Of a stretch of DNA of 26,588 bases, positions 15,773-23,382 are shown in pieces. The DNA lies in contig CAZPBK010000011.1 of assembly GCA_964584985.1 (NCBI GenBank), positions 1-26,588 on the forward strand, given 5' to 3'. Each line of letters begins with the position of its first letter. Position 1 is the stretch's first letter. The position numbers were made by a program, and so were the translations under genes. The notes beneath the pieces are model-generated. The model was not told where the DNA came from. It saw only the letters and a list, made by a program, of their open reading frames with translations, and did not search any database. Origin of the DNA: JABMRF01 sp964584985. Lineage in GTDB: Bacteria > Patescibacteriota > Patescibacteriia > UBA11705 > JABHMO01.

Positions 15773-17713
15773 TTATTTATTCCATAGTAGATCAAACTGC
15801 TGTTTGTATAAATTATAAATGTGCTTGTTCTCAATAATAACCACAGTTGGCTCTTTCTCCGTCCAATTGCTTATTACTACTTTATTACCGAAAATCCAAA
15901 AAACACTTAGCTTGGAGAATTCTTTTTCCAAAGTGTATTTGGTCTGAGCAAAAGGAAATTTGGTTATACGATGTCCGAGGATTGAAGGATCAACAATATT
16001 TTTAAGTTTAAATCCCGGAATTTTTTTAGCCTTTTTTTCCCATCGGTCGGTAAATTTAGGGTATAAATCAATAAAATAACCTCTGGCTCCGATCAAGCAA
16101 ACCTCTTTGTGTTCAAGCATTTCATTGAATAAGTCGCCAATCGCATTAAGCCCTTTCAACACATAGGTTTCTTGATTCCACAAAAGGTCAAAATAACTTT
16201 GATTACTTTTGGCAATTTCCAAGTCTTCAATTAAGAAAGCCTTTGGTTCTTTGGAAAAATTTATATTGACAATTTTGTTTTTGAAAATTAAAGTTACGCT
16301 TGGTACTATATAGCCCGGAATAAATTTTATTTGGGTTATTGATTTGGTGACTGTTGGTTGAGATTTGTATTTAGCATTCATGATTCCGCGAGATTTAATA
16401 CCTCTCTTCTTTTTCTCTTGTTGCCATTTTATAAAAAATTCTTTGCCCAGCACTTGTACGATTTTTATGCCTTCGGTAAAAGCCGAATAATCACCAAAAT
16501 CCAAAGTTTCCCAAAGGAGGTTTTTTATTTGCTTGGTTCCTTCGTATGCTTTTATCTTTTGTTGCCAAGCTTTATCAAATTGGTTTTTAAAACCTTCATA
16601 AACTTCAGGCTTGTTAAAATAGATAACAGTTGGTTCTTTTTCGTAAATTATTATCAAGGCTTTTCGTCTATATAAACATATTTGCATTGGATTGGCCGAA
16701 GCCGTGGTATAACTCTTCAATTGACTTAAAAGGCCCTTGGGATCAACGGTTTTAAATCTTTTTTTTATATTTTTATAAGACTCTTCATAACTGAGCATTT
16801 TTACTTTGATGCCTTTTTCAATACGGCGTTTGTGAAAGTTATTATAAAATTTATTTATTTTTTTGTGTTTTTCCAACTGATTATCGGTGGTTCCCAGGAC
16901 ATGGTATTCTTCGCCGGCTTTTAGTTCATCAAGCATTTCGTTCATAGCGTTTTCAAAGGCGGGAAAACCTGTCTTGGTGATAACTTTTTGATTCCAAAAA
17001 TATTTGAAATATTTTTTAAACCCTTGGACAAGATCTTGGCTTTTTATGTTAATGGTTAAAGGATTTTTTCCGGCAAAACCTAAATTCACTCGGTCGGAGG
17101 CAAAGTCAAACCAAAAAGGCGAGTCAATGGTAAAGGGTAAAAATCTTGATTCAAATCCCGGTTGTTGATTGCGCCATTTGATATTTTCCATAGCGGCCGG
17201 ATCAGTGGTACTTTCATAAAGAATTTTTTGTTTAATGCCCTTTTTTTCTCTCTTTTTATGAAATTGGCGCCAAAATTTTTCCAATTCCGGCGTTTGGGTC
17301 AGTTTGCCGGCGCCCATGACAAAAAATTCCGATCCGCTTGGCAAATCAAGCCTTTGGTTTCTAGCTTTTTTTATGCCGTCCAGGCCTTCATATATTTTAA
17401 TGTCTCGCTGTTCTTTGTTAATCATTTTATTGATTTCTTGAGCTGCTTGGTTGGCCAGTTGTTTTTTGTGTTCAATCTCTTCCAACAAGGAATCGGGCGA
17501 GTTGGCGGAGAATTCAGCTGCTTTTCGTCCAAGGACTTTGGTGACCAAGTTTCTGTTTCCCAATTTTTCCAGTGCTGAATAGACCAGATTGCGATGCAGA
17601 CCGGTTTGTTCAATGATTTTTCCGGCGCGACATTTTCCCAGCTTGAAAAGAGTTAAATAAACTTTGATTTCATTGTCGCTAAAATTTAATTTTTTTAAGT
17701 TTTTTTCCAACAT
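15773..17713 (-). CDS. TrmB-type transcription regulator with four tandem sensor-like repeats
   Basis: A 646-residue protein. Residues 1-75 form a TrmB-type winged helix (NFSDNEIKVYLTLFKLGKCRA, then TGLHRNLVYSALEKLGNRNLV). A short helix follows (76-104). Then come four related units at about 107-242, 248-386, 388-514 and 517-646. Each begins with a helix such as YEGLDGIKKARNQ, EGTKQIKNLLWE or KGLNAIGDLFNEM. Each then has a strand (VMGAG, VLGTT, VLGKE, LIGAR), a helix rich in Trp, Phe and Lys, and a closing block of the form KEPTVxxxN...QFDxxWNQ. Typical TrmB proteins have one sensor region and are far shorter. The ligand is unknown. A near-consensus promoter with several repeated GTGAC-like half sites lies directly upstream, so autoregulation is likely. 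It could also control the divergent gene at 17944. Confidence 0.82.
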   Translation of the reverse strand: MLEKNLKKLNFSDNEIKVYLTLFKLGKCRAGKIIEQTGLHRNLVYSALEKLGNRNLVTKVLGRKAAEFSANSPDSLLEEIEHKKQLANQAAQEINKMINKEQRDIKIYEGLDGIKKARNQRLDLPSGSEFFVMGAGKLTQTPELEKFWRQFHKKREKKGIKQKILYESTTDPAAMENIKWRNQQPGFESRFLPFTIDSPFWFDFASDRVNLGFAGKNPLTINIKSQDLVQGFKKYFKYFWNQKVITKTGFPAFENAMNEMLDELKAGEEYHVLGTTDNQLEKHKKINKFYNNFHKRRIEKGIKVKMLSYEESYKNIKKRFKTVDPKGLLSQLKSYTTASANPMQICLYRRKALIIIYEKEPTVIYFNKPEVYEGFKNQFDKAWQQKIKAYEGTKQIKNLLWETLDFGDYSAFTEGIKIVQVLGKEFFIKWQQEKKKRGIKSRGIMNAKYKSQPTVTKSITQIKFIPGYIVPSVTLIFKNKIVNINFSKEPKAFLIEDLEIAKSNQSYFDLLWNQETYVLKGLNAIGDLFNEMLEHKEVCLIGARGYFIDLYPKFTDRWEKKAKKIPGFKLKNIVDPSILGHRITKFPFAQTKYTLEKEFSKLSVFWIFGNKVVISNWTEKEPTVVIIENKHIYNLYKQQFDLLWNK

Positions 17714-17727
17714 AGGGAAATGTTAAT

Positions 17728-17824
17728 TTGTCATAAGTTTTGTGACAATATGATTATTGCAAATTTAGTTAATATTGTCAACTTGATAAATTTTTGTTTT
17801 GTTATTTGTGACTGATTAGTGACT
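17728..17824. promoter_or_regulatory. Candidate operator region with repeated GTGAC/GTCAC-like half sites
   Basis: TTGTCA (17728-17733) and TGACAA (17743-17748) form an inverted repeat with a 9-base gap. Further copies are TTGTCAA (17775-17781), TTGTGACT (17806-17813) and TAGTGACT (17817-17824). They cover the TrmB promoter and the space toward the divergent gene at 17944. Binding by the TrmB-type protein is inferred. Confidence 0.4.
17753..17781 (-). promoter_or_regulatory. Promoter for the TrmB-type gene
   Basis: On the - strand a perfect TTGACA (complement of 17776-17781), a 17-base spacer and AATAAT (complement of 17753-17758). The start would be near 17746, about 30 bases before the ATG. 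Confidence 0.7.
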
Positions 17825-17943
17825 TAAATTAGATAAAAAGTATTTACATGTTGTTTTTTTTATGATACTTTTTTACGAGGTTCGTTTACAAAAATAAGGC
17901 TATTTTCAAGCGTTTATTCAATGACCTGATAACGGAGGAGACA

Positions 17944-18561
17944 ATGAAAAAAGCGTTTGTATCTTTGGTAGTTTGTATGATGTTTGTTTGTTTAACTTTT
18001 CCGGCTTTGGCCAAAGAGGACAAAGAGATTGTCGGCTTCTTTCAACTATTGAGTGGAACGCCAGAAATTAATAAGCAGCTCACTTTTAATGGCGGATATT
18101 CGTTGGCCTGGAAAAACGGATTGGGGCTGAGAACCTTTTTTCTATTCAACAAGTCTTTTGCTCAGGCTCACATCGGTCCGACTTGGAAACTTTTTGACTG
18201 GCTGAAAATGGGAGTTAGTCTGGGAGGACAGCAAGCACCGGAGGGAATCGATCTTCGGACCTCCTATCTATTGTGGATGGGCTGGTCGCGTTTCAGTTTT
18301 TGTGGCATGTTAGAAGTCGGTGAAAAAGCTTATCAAGGTAATCATGATTTTATTTGGTACGATTTTACCTTCCGCACCAAAGTTACAGGCCGGTTGACTT
18401 TTGGGATCAAGGATCGGCGTCCGTCGGGCGTCGGACCTTTAGCCGAGGTGTATTTCCCTGCGGTCAAAGGTCATATTTGGACAGCTTGGGTGCCACTCGG
18501 AAGTGAAGATGTCGAATTTGTAGTTGAGCGCTTTATACTGGGAGTCAAGCTCGGATTCTAA
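17944..18561 (+). CDS. Secreted beta-rich protein of unknown function
   Basis: A 205-residue protein with a clear signal peptide (1-23, cleavage after PALA). I do not recognise the family. The mature part is rich in aromatic residues and alternating strands (LGLRTFFLF, RFSFCGMLEVG, FIWYDFTFRTKV, GRLTFGIKDR). It ends FILGVKLGF, with a C-terminal Phe as in outer-membrane beta-barrels of diderm bacteria. Patescibacteria are thought to lack an outer membrane, so that resemblance may be chance or a sign of transfer. A strong ribosome site GGAGGAG stands just before the ATG, unlike most genes here. Two 60-base lines counted by hand (18121-18180 and 18241-18300) have about 47 and 50 percent G+C, against roughly one third in the nearby smc region. 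A terminator follows at 18584. Confidence 0.75.
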   Translation: MKKAFVSLVVCMMFVCLTFPALAKEDKEIVGFFQLLSGTPEINKQLTFNGGYSLAWKNGLGLRTFFLFNKSFAQAHIGPTWKLFDWLKMGVSLGGQQAPEGIDLRTSYLLWMGWSRFSFCGMLEVGEKAYQGNHDFIWYDFTFRTKVTGRLTFGIKDRRPSGVGPLAEVYFPAVKGHIWTAWVPLGSEDVEFVVERFILGVKLGF

Positions 18562-18583
18562 TCTGAGCTAAGTATCAGTCATT

Positions 18584-18620
18584 GATCTGATTATCAATAC
18601 AGACAGATCTTTGTTTTTTT
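18584..18620 (+). terminator. Intrinsic terminator after the secreted protein gene
   Basis: GATCTG (18584-18589) pairs with CAGATC (18604-18609) over a 14-base loop, followed by TTTGTTTTTTT. The stem is short. Confidence 0.5.
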
Positions 18621-18653
18621 TGAAGAAATAAAATAATCAAAAGGAACTGAAAC

Positions 18654-18941
18654 ATGGGAGAATCACCATTGAGAATGAAAAAAATGATTTATGTTGCTTT
18701 GTTTTTTTTGTTATTTGGCGCGGGACTTATTTGTTTGATGTATTGGTTGCTTACCAGGTTCCCTCCATATGTGAGTTTGATTGTTGTGGCCGCTTATGGT
18801 TACCTTTTTCTTATGTATACAGCCGTTCATGATTATCTAACACAAACAGACGAGTCCAATAAAACAGCGACTATGTTTTTATTTTTGGTGGTAACGGTTG
18901 TTGGTCTTTTAGGAGCGTTTTCCTTTTTGGTTTTTGATTAG
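18654..18941 (+). CDS. Small three-helix membrane protein
   Basis: A 95-residue protein with three hydrophobic segments at about 11-33, 38-60 and 73-93, separated by RFPPYV and a polar HDYLTQTDESNK loop. No family is recognised. AAGGAAC before the ATG is a plausible ribosome site. An internal Met at residue 8 (MKKMIYVALFF) could be the true start; the first ATG is kept because of the ribosome site. It lies 92 bases after the secreted protein gene and before a strong terminator. Function unknown. Confidence 0.6.
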   Translation: MGESPLRMKKMIYVALFFLLFGAGLICLMYWLLTRFPPYVSLIVVAAYGYLFLMYTAVHDYLTQTDESNKTATMFLFLVVTVVGLLGAFSFLVFD

Positions 18942-19007
18942 AAAAAACCAAAAAACTGTCTAAGATTTTATTTGACTTAAAAAAGATTTACCGACTTGTA
19001 CCAATAG

Positions 19008-19039
19008 CCCGCCAAATACACTTGTTTGGCGGGTTTTTT
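19008..19039 (+). terminator. Intrinsic terminator
   Basis: CCCGCCAAA (19008-19016) and TTTGGCGGG (19025-19033) form a perfect 9-bp stem with an 8-base loop, followed by TTTTTT. It ends + strand transcription from the small membrane protein gene. No T-run follows on the - strand, so the Fic gene is not clearly served by it. Confidence 0.8.
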
Positions 19040-19044
19040 AATAA

Positions 19045-20445
19045 TTATTTGTATTTTTTCATTTGCTTTTTAAAATCTTTTATTCTTTGTCTTTTTTTGT
19101 TGACCATTTTTTCGTATAAGGATTGCTTCTCCGGTTTTTTAGTGGTCTCTCCTTTATAGTAGCCGTATTTTTGGTTAATTAAAAACTGTTCATAACCTAC
19201 GGTGGCCATAGCTACGGGATTATTATTTAAAACTTTTCTTACCTTTTTATAATAATCTTTTTCTCGTTTGTCAGAAGGTGTATAGCCTTCACGAGCCATA
19301 AGGACTTCCATTAACATCAAAGCGGTGCTACCATTGCGGTCGGCAAAAGGATGAATATCCAACATAATGTTGTGTATTTTAGCAACATTTATAGTATACA
19401 GACTTTTGGACATACCCAGAGCTCTTTTATCAAATAAAGTGTTTATTCTTTCCACCAAGGAAAGCATTTCTTTTTCTACATCCTGGGGCAGAGTGCCTAC
19501 TCTTTTGCCAAAGCTGATATACTCTGATTTTCTCATTTGGCTCATGTCCTTAGGCACAATGCTTTTGTTGTAAATAGCATGTAAGTCGGAAATATCTTTA
19601 ATTTCAATTTCTCCTTTTTCTTTTAGCTCATTAATTTTTTCTACCACTTTTTTTCTGTTTTTTTCTTTTATCCTTTCCACTTCTTTGGATGATCGGCCAT
19701 AAATAAAACGACTGGCTTCCTCCACATTAACCGGGAGACCTTTTTCCCTTTGACCTTTTATATATCCGGCGACCAATTCTTCATCAATAAAGTCACTGAA
19801 TTCATGAAAAACATCACTGAAAATTTGTTCAATGTTTTTATCCCCGACTTTTAACTTCAGACGAATGGTGTTGACCATTTTTTCAGTTAAAACCTTGTAG
19901 TGTTCTTGGTTTTCGTCCAAAAGGGGATCAGCCAAATTGCTGAATTCATGCAGACTTCCCATCAAATTTTTTAGATGTAATTTTATTTCTTCTGGATTTG
20001 GTTCTTGTTTTTCTTTTTGCATTAAAATTGTTTCTCCCAAAATATCAATTTTGGTTTGAATATTAGCGGAGGTTTCAGCAATATTTTTGCTATATTCTTG
20101 TTTTTCTTTTTTTAGAGCGTCGGTTTTTTGGGAAAAAGATTTTTCCGGCTCAAGGTCACTATGACTTTGCTTTATTTGCTTTAACTGGGAATATAATTTT
20201 TTCAAATTTTCTTCAGCTTCCAAATTCATCTGCTTTAATTTTGTTTGAATTTTAGATAATTGGCTGTCAGGCTGATCCTTTACCATTTCAGTCAGTTGAT
20301 CAATTTTTTCAGCATTTGATTTTTTTAATTTATCAACTTTGGTTTCAGCTTTTTCTTGAAAGTCTTCAACTGAAAGAGCTTGGTTTTCTTTGATTGGTTT
20401 TTCTTGTTTTTCCGGTTTTGGTAATTTTTCCGCTTCCTGAGGCAT
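19045..20445 (-). CDS. Coiled-coil Fic domain protein with altered core motif
   Basis: A 466-residue protein. The N-terminus is Pro/Lys/Glu-rich, then a long charged coiled-coil region (about 25-145) is followed by a helical linker. The C-terminal half (about 255-430) holds a Fic fold: the LHAIYNKSIVP region, IHNIMLDIHPFADRNGST and ALMLMEVLM. Fic enzymes usually transfer AMP to proteins using HPFx(D/E)GN(G/K)R. Here the motif is HPFADRNGS: His365 is kept, but the Gly before Asn is Arg370 and the final Arg is Ser373. Activity may be altered or lost. The last 35 residues are very basic. There is no signal peptide and no partner antitoxin gene nearby. A promoter-like site lies upstream at 20474-20502. 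The ATG at 20445 has no Shine-Dalgarno site. Confidence 0.75.
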   Translation of the reverse strand: MPQEAEKLPKPEKQEKPIKENQALSVEDFQEKAETKVDKLKKSNAEKIDQLTEMVKDQPDSQLSKIQTKLKQMNLEAEENLKKLYSQLKQIKQSHSDLEPEKSFSQKTDALKKEKQEYSKNIAETSANIQTKIDILGETILMQKEKQEPNPEEIKLHLKNLMGSLHEFSNLADPLLDENQEHYKVLTEKMVNTIRLKLKVGDKNIEQIFSDVFHEFSDFIDEELVAGYIKGQREKGLPVNVEEASRFIYGRSSKEVERIKEKNRKKVVEKINELKEKGEIEIKDISDLHAIYNKSIVPKDMSQMRKSEYISFGKRVGTLPQDVEKEMLSLVERINTLFDKRALGMSKSLYTINVAKIHNIMLDIHPFADRNGSTALMLMEVLMAREGYTPSDKREKDYYKKVRKVLNNNPVAMATVGYEQFLINQKYGYYKGETTKKPEKQSLYEKMVNKKRQRIKDFKKQMKKYK

Positions 20446-20473
20446 ATTTTTTGGTTATTAATACTGTTATTCT

Positions 20474-20502
20474 ATTGTACTATATGACAGTAAAAAACCC
20501 AA
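20474..20502 (-). promoter_or_regulatory. Possible promoter for the Fic gene
   Basis: On the - strand TTGGGT (complement of 20497-20502), a 17-base spacer and TACAAT (complement of 20474-20479). The -35 box overlaps the terminator of the preceding - strand gene. Confidence 0.45.
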
Positions 20503-20534
20503 AAAAAAAGTCCCCGTAAATTGTATACGGGGAC
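20501..20534 (-). terminator. Intrinsic terminator after the metallophosphoesterase gene
   Basis: GTCCCCGTA (20510-20518) and TACGGGGAC (20526-20534) form a perfect 9-bp stem with a 7-base loop. On the - strand it runs into nine T (A-run at 20501-20509). Confidence 0.9.
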
Positions 20535-20543
20535 GGATTTGAA

Positions 20544-21386
20544 TTAGAATTTTCTTACTTTGTGATCCGCTTTTTTACCGCGAACCGTGATTACATTCAA
20601 CTCTTTCCTCCGGTAAGAGCTACCTATACTTGTGTATAGAATTTTACCATTCCTGACTGATTTTCTCCGGTGGATGTGACCGCAAAGCACCAATCTTGTC
20701 CTGGGAAAACTTTCAATTGTTTCGCTGAACTTTTGGCTTCCCAAAAAAGAATTGGTAAATCGTTTGGATCGAGGTAGGATTGAGCGCGGTTGAAAAAGCA
20801 ATGATTTGATAGGAACATGATGCAGGCCCACGATTACTGTTTTACATTCACAAAGTGTCCAAAGCTGTTTCTCCAAAATTTTCAGTTGCTTTTTAGTCAC
20901 TTCTTGGTCGGAATTTCCCCAGCGACAAAAGGTTGCGTCTCGCCAACAAAGTTGATTGGAGTACGGCGAGATTTTCTTTTCAAAGTATGACAAGGGAATA
21001 TCCTCGTCATCTTTGAAAGAATAATCATACCACCCCACACAACCGGCAAAACCGATGCCCTGGATTTTTACGGCTGCTCTGTCCAGGGGATGAAAGTTTT
21101 TGATTTCCATTAAGTCCAAGACCGTTTGGTAGTAATCTTCAGTTGATCCGGTTTTTGACCAAAGATCATGATTACCGGGTACGGCCAGCTTTTTTCCGGG
21201 AAAGGTTTGAAAAAGTTCGAGTAATTCGGCAATGTGTTTAAGACTGCTACCTTGATCGCCCAGCAAAAGCAGGACATCGTTTTTTTCTCCTTTTTGACAA
21301 ACATATTCAGCCAATCTGCGGGTACTTTGGTCGCCCTTTTCTTTGACTGCTTTCCAGTGCAGATCCGAAGTGGCAAAGATTTTCAT
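20544..21386 (-). CDS. Calcineurin-like metallophosphoesterase
   Basis: A 280-residue cytosolic phosphoesterase with the two-metal site of the family: SDLHW (Asp8, His10), LLGDQG (Asp44), PGNHD (Asn72, His73), GLHHVP (187-192) and GHIH (236-239). The N-terminal strand-helix start MKIFATSDLHW fits the first ATG, which also has a strong ribosome site (AGGAGG). It could cleave phosphomonoesters or phosphodiesters, such as nucleotides or protein phosphates; the target is not readable. It is a single gene with its own promoter and terminator. Ribosome site and compact layout are like those of the secreted protein gene at 17944 and unlike the core genes. Confidence 0.88.
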   Translation of the reverse strand: MKIFATSDLHWKAVKEKGDQSTRRLAEYVCQKGEKNDVLLLLGDQGSSLKHIAELLELFQTFPGKKLAVPGNHDLWSKTGSTEDYYQTVLDLMEIKNFHPLDRAAVKIQGIGFAGCVGWYDYSFKDDEDIPLSYFEKKISPYSNQLCWRDATFCRWGNSDQEVTKKQLKILEKQLWTLCECKTVIVGLHHVPIKSLLFQPRSILPRSKRFTNSFLGSQKFSETIESFPRTRLVLCGHIHRRKSVRNGKILYTSIGSSYRRKELNVITVRGKKADHKVRKF

Positions 21387-21423
21387 TTTTTCCTCCTGAT
21401 TGTCTAATTTTATAGAACATTTA

Positions 21424-21451
21424 AGTTTAGCATATTTATCTTTTTTGTCAA
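21424..21451 (-). promoter_or_regulatory. Promoter for the metallophosphoesterase gene
   Basis: On the - strand a perfect TTGACA (complement of 21446-21451), a 16-base spacer and TAAACT (complement of 21424-21429). The leader would be about 30 bases. Confidence 0.5.
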
Positions 21452-21554
21452 TGTTTGGTGGTTTTAGGTGGTTACAATGTGTTAAAAATATTTATTAAAA
21501 CGGTCTCTTTGGCATAATCATTTCATGTGAATAAAAAAATTGTTTAGTGACTAG

Positions 21555-21581
21555 AAAACGCCGCATGAAGCGACGTTTTTT
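21555..21581. terminator. Hairpin terminator downstream of typA
   Basis: AAAACG-C-CGC (21555-21564) pairs with GCG-A-CGTTTT (21570-21578) with one mismatch. It lies just after the typA stop on the - strand, where a short T4 run follows. On the + strand it is followed by a longer T-run (21575-21581), so it may act in both directions. Confidence 0.6.
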
Positions 21582-21599
21582 GTTATTTTATTTGTTTTT

Positions 21600-23381
21600 T
21601 TAAGGATGTTTATTTCTTTCATTTTTAGTTAAGTATTTTTTCCTTAACCTGATGTTTTGCGGAGTAATCTCAAGGTATTCATCATCTTTTACCAGACCAA
21701 GACCTTTTTCAATTGTAATCTCGATTGGTGGTGTTAAATTGATGGCTTCATCAGCACCGGATGATCGCATATTTGTTAATTGTTTTCCTTTGATTGGATT
21801 TACTTCCATGTCCATTCCTTTGGAAGCATCACCAATAACCATACCTTCGTATACTTTTACATTGGCATCTATGTATAGGTTTCCTCTGTCTTGCAGATTA
21901 AATAATGAAAAACCAAGAGCTTTACCGGTGGCCATGGAAACCATTGATCCTGATTCTGTTTTTTTAATTTTACCGGCATATTTTTTAAAGCCAATCATCC
22001 GGCTACAAAAAATTCCTTCACCTCTAGTATCTACAACAAATTCTGTTTTATAACCGAGTAGTCCTCTGACCGGAATTTCAAAAACCAATCTGGTTCGACC
22101 ATTTTTTGAAAGTATATTTTCAAGAGTTCCTTTTCTTTTTGAAATTTTTTCAATGACAGCACCAGACATTTCATCAGGTACATCAATTGTTATTTCTTCA
22201 TAGGGCTCTTGTTTTTCTCCGGCAATTTCCTTTACAATAACCGTTGGTTGCGAGACTTGTAATTCATAACCTTCTCGTCTCATATTTTCAAGCAATATAG
22301 CAATATGTAATTCACCACGCCCAAAAACTTTGTAATGAGTTGTTTCTGAGAAATCAATTTTTAATCCAACATTTACTTCTAATTCTTTTTCTAATCTTTC
22401 TTTGATTTTACTGTTTGTAACATTTTTTCCTTCCAGTCCGGCAAAAGGGGAATCATTTACCAAAAAATTAAGAGAAATAGTCGGTTCATCAATAGTAATA
22501 TTTGGTAAAGCCTTTTGATTTTCATTTTCACAAATTGTTTCGCCAATAAAAATGTTGGGTAAACCGGCGATCATGACGATTTCTCCTGCTATAACCTCTT
22601 TTACTTCCTTTTTCTCTATTCCATGAAAAGTAAATAATTTTGTAATCTTGCCTGTTCGTTTTTTTCCGTTAGGATTCAAGACGGTAACATTTTGTCCTTG
22701 AGTAATTTTACCTTCATATATTCTACCAACAGCTAATCTGCCTAAAAAATTATCATATGCTAGATTAAAAGGTTGAAGTTTTAATTGCTCAGCTTCTTTT
22801 TTTGAAGAAGTTGCCGGAGCAACATATTTTAAAACAGCATCCAATAACGGAGTTAGGTCTTTATTATCGTCTGCCATGTTTTTTCTGGCAATTCCTTGTT
22901 TGGCAATTGAATATAAGGTTGGAAAGCTTAGCTGTTCGTCATTTGCACCTAGATCAAGGAAAAGTTCATAAATCATTTCTTCCACTTCACTTACTCTAGA
23001 GGCCGGTTTATCAATTTTATTAATAACAACAATTGGCTTTAAGCCAAGATCTAAAGATTTTTTCAAAACAAATCTAGTTTGTGGCCTTGGCCCTTCTTGA
23101 GCATCAACAACTAATAGAACTGAATCAATTGATCGAAGGATTCTTTCTACTTCAGAACCAAAGTCAGCATGACCAGGTGTGTCCACGATATTTATTTTTG
23201 TATTTTTATAAATTACAGAAGTATTTTTTGAATAAATAGTAATTCCTCTTTCTTGTTCAAGCTTATCACTGTCCATGCTTTGATCTTCTTCACACATTCC
23301 TGTTTGTTTCATTAATGCATCCGTTAAGGCTGTTTTCCCATGATCTACATGAGCAATAATGGCAATATTTCTAATTTCCAT
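21600..23381 (-). CDS. typA: Ribosome-associated GTPase TypA/BipA
   Basis: A 593-residue translational GTPase, close to the usual 600-615. The G1 motif AHVDHGKT (10-17), switch region QERGITI (43-49), G3 DTPGHADFG (67-75) and G4 NKID (121-124) are intact. The C-terminal half has the TypA-specific VSQPTVIVKE, GRGELHIAILLENMRREG and PIKGKQLTNMRSSG segments. TypA acts on ribosome assembly and on growth under stress such as cold. I chose the ATG at 23381, which gives the normal MEIRNIAIIAHVDHGKT start. An upstream in-frame ATG at 23423 would add 14 atypical residues and overlap the helicase gene. The start lies one base after the helicase stop, so the pair are translationally coupled and share the promoter at 24710-24738. 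Confidence 0.95.
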   Translation of the reverse strand: MEIRNIAIIAHVDHGKTALTDALMKQTGMCEEDQSMDSDKLEQERGITIYSKNTSVIYKNTKINIVDTPGHADFGSEVERILRSIDSVLLVVDAQEGPRPQTRFVLKKSLDLGLKPIVVINKIDKPASRVSEVEEMIYELFLDLGANDEQLSFPTLYSIAKQGIARKNMADDNKDLTPLLDAVLKYVAPATSSKKEAEQLKLQPFNLAYDNFLGRLAVGRIYEGKITQGQNVTVLNPNGKKRTGKITKLFTFHGIEKKEVKEVIAGEIVMIAGLPNIFIGETICENENQKALPNITIDEPTISLNFLVNDSPFAGLEGKNVTNSKIKERLEKELEVNVGLKIDFSETTHYKVFGRGELHIAILLENMRREGYELQVSQPTVIVKEIAGEKQEPYEEITIDVPDEMSGAVIEKISKRKGTLENILSKNGRTRLVFEIPVRGLLGYKTEFVVDTRGEGIFCSRMIGFKKYAGKIKKTESGSMVSMATGKALGFSLFNLQDRGNLYIDANVKVYEGMVIGDASKGMDMEVNPIKGKQLTNMRSSGADEAINLTPPIEITIEKGLGLVKDDEYLEITPQNIRLRKKYLTKNERNKHP

Positions 23382-23382
23382 A

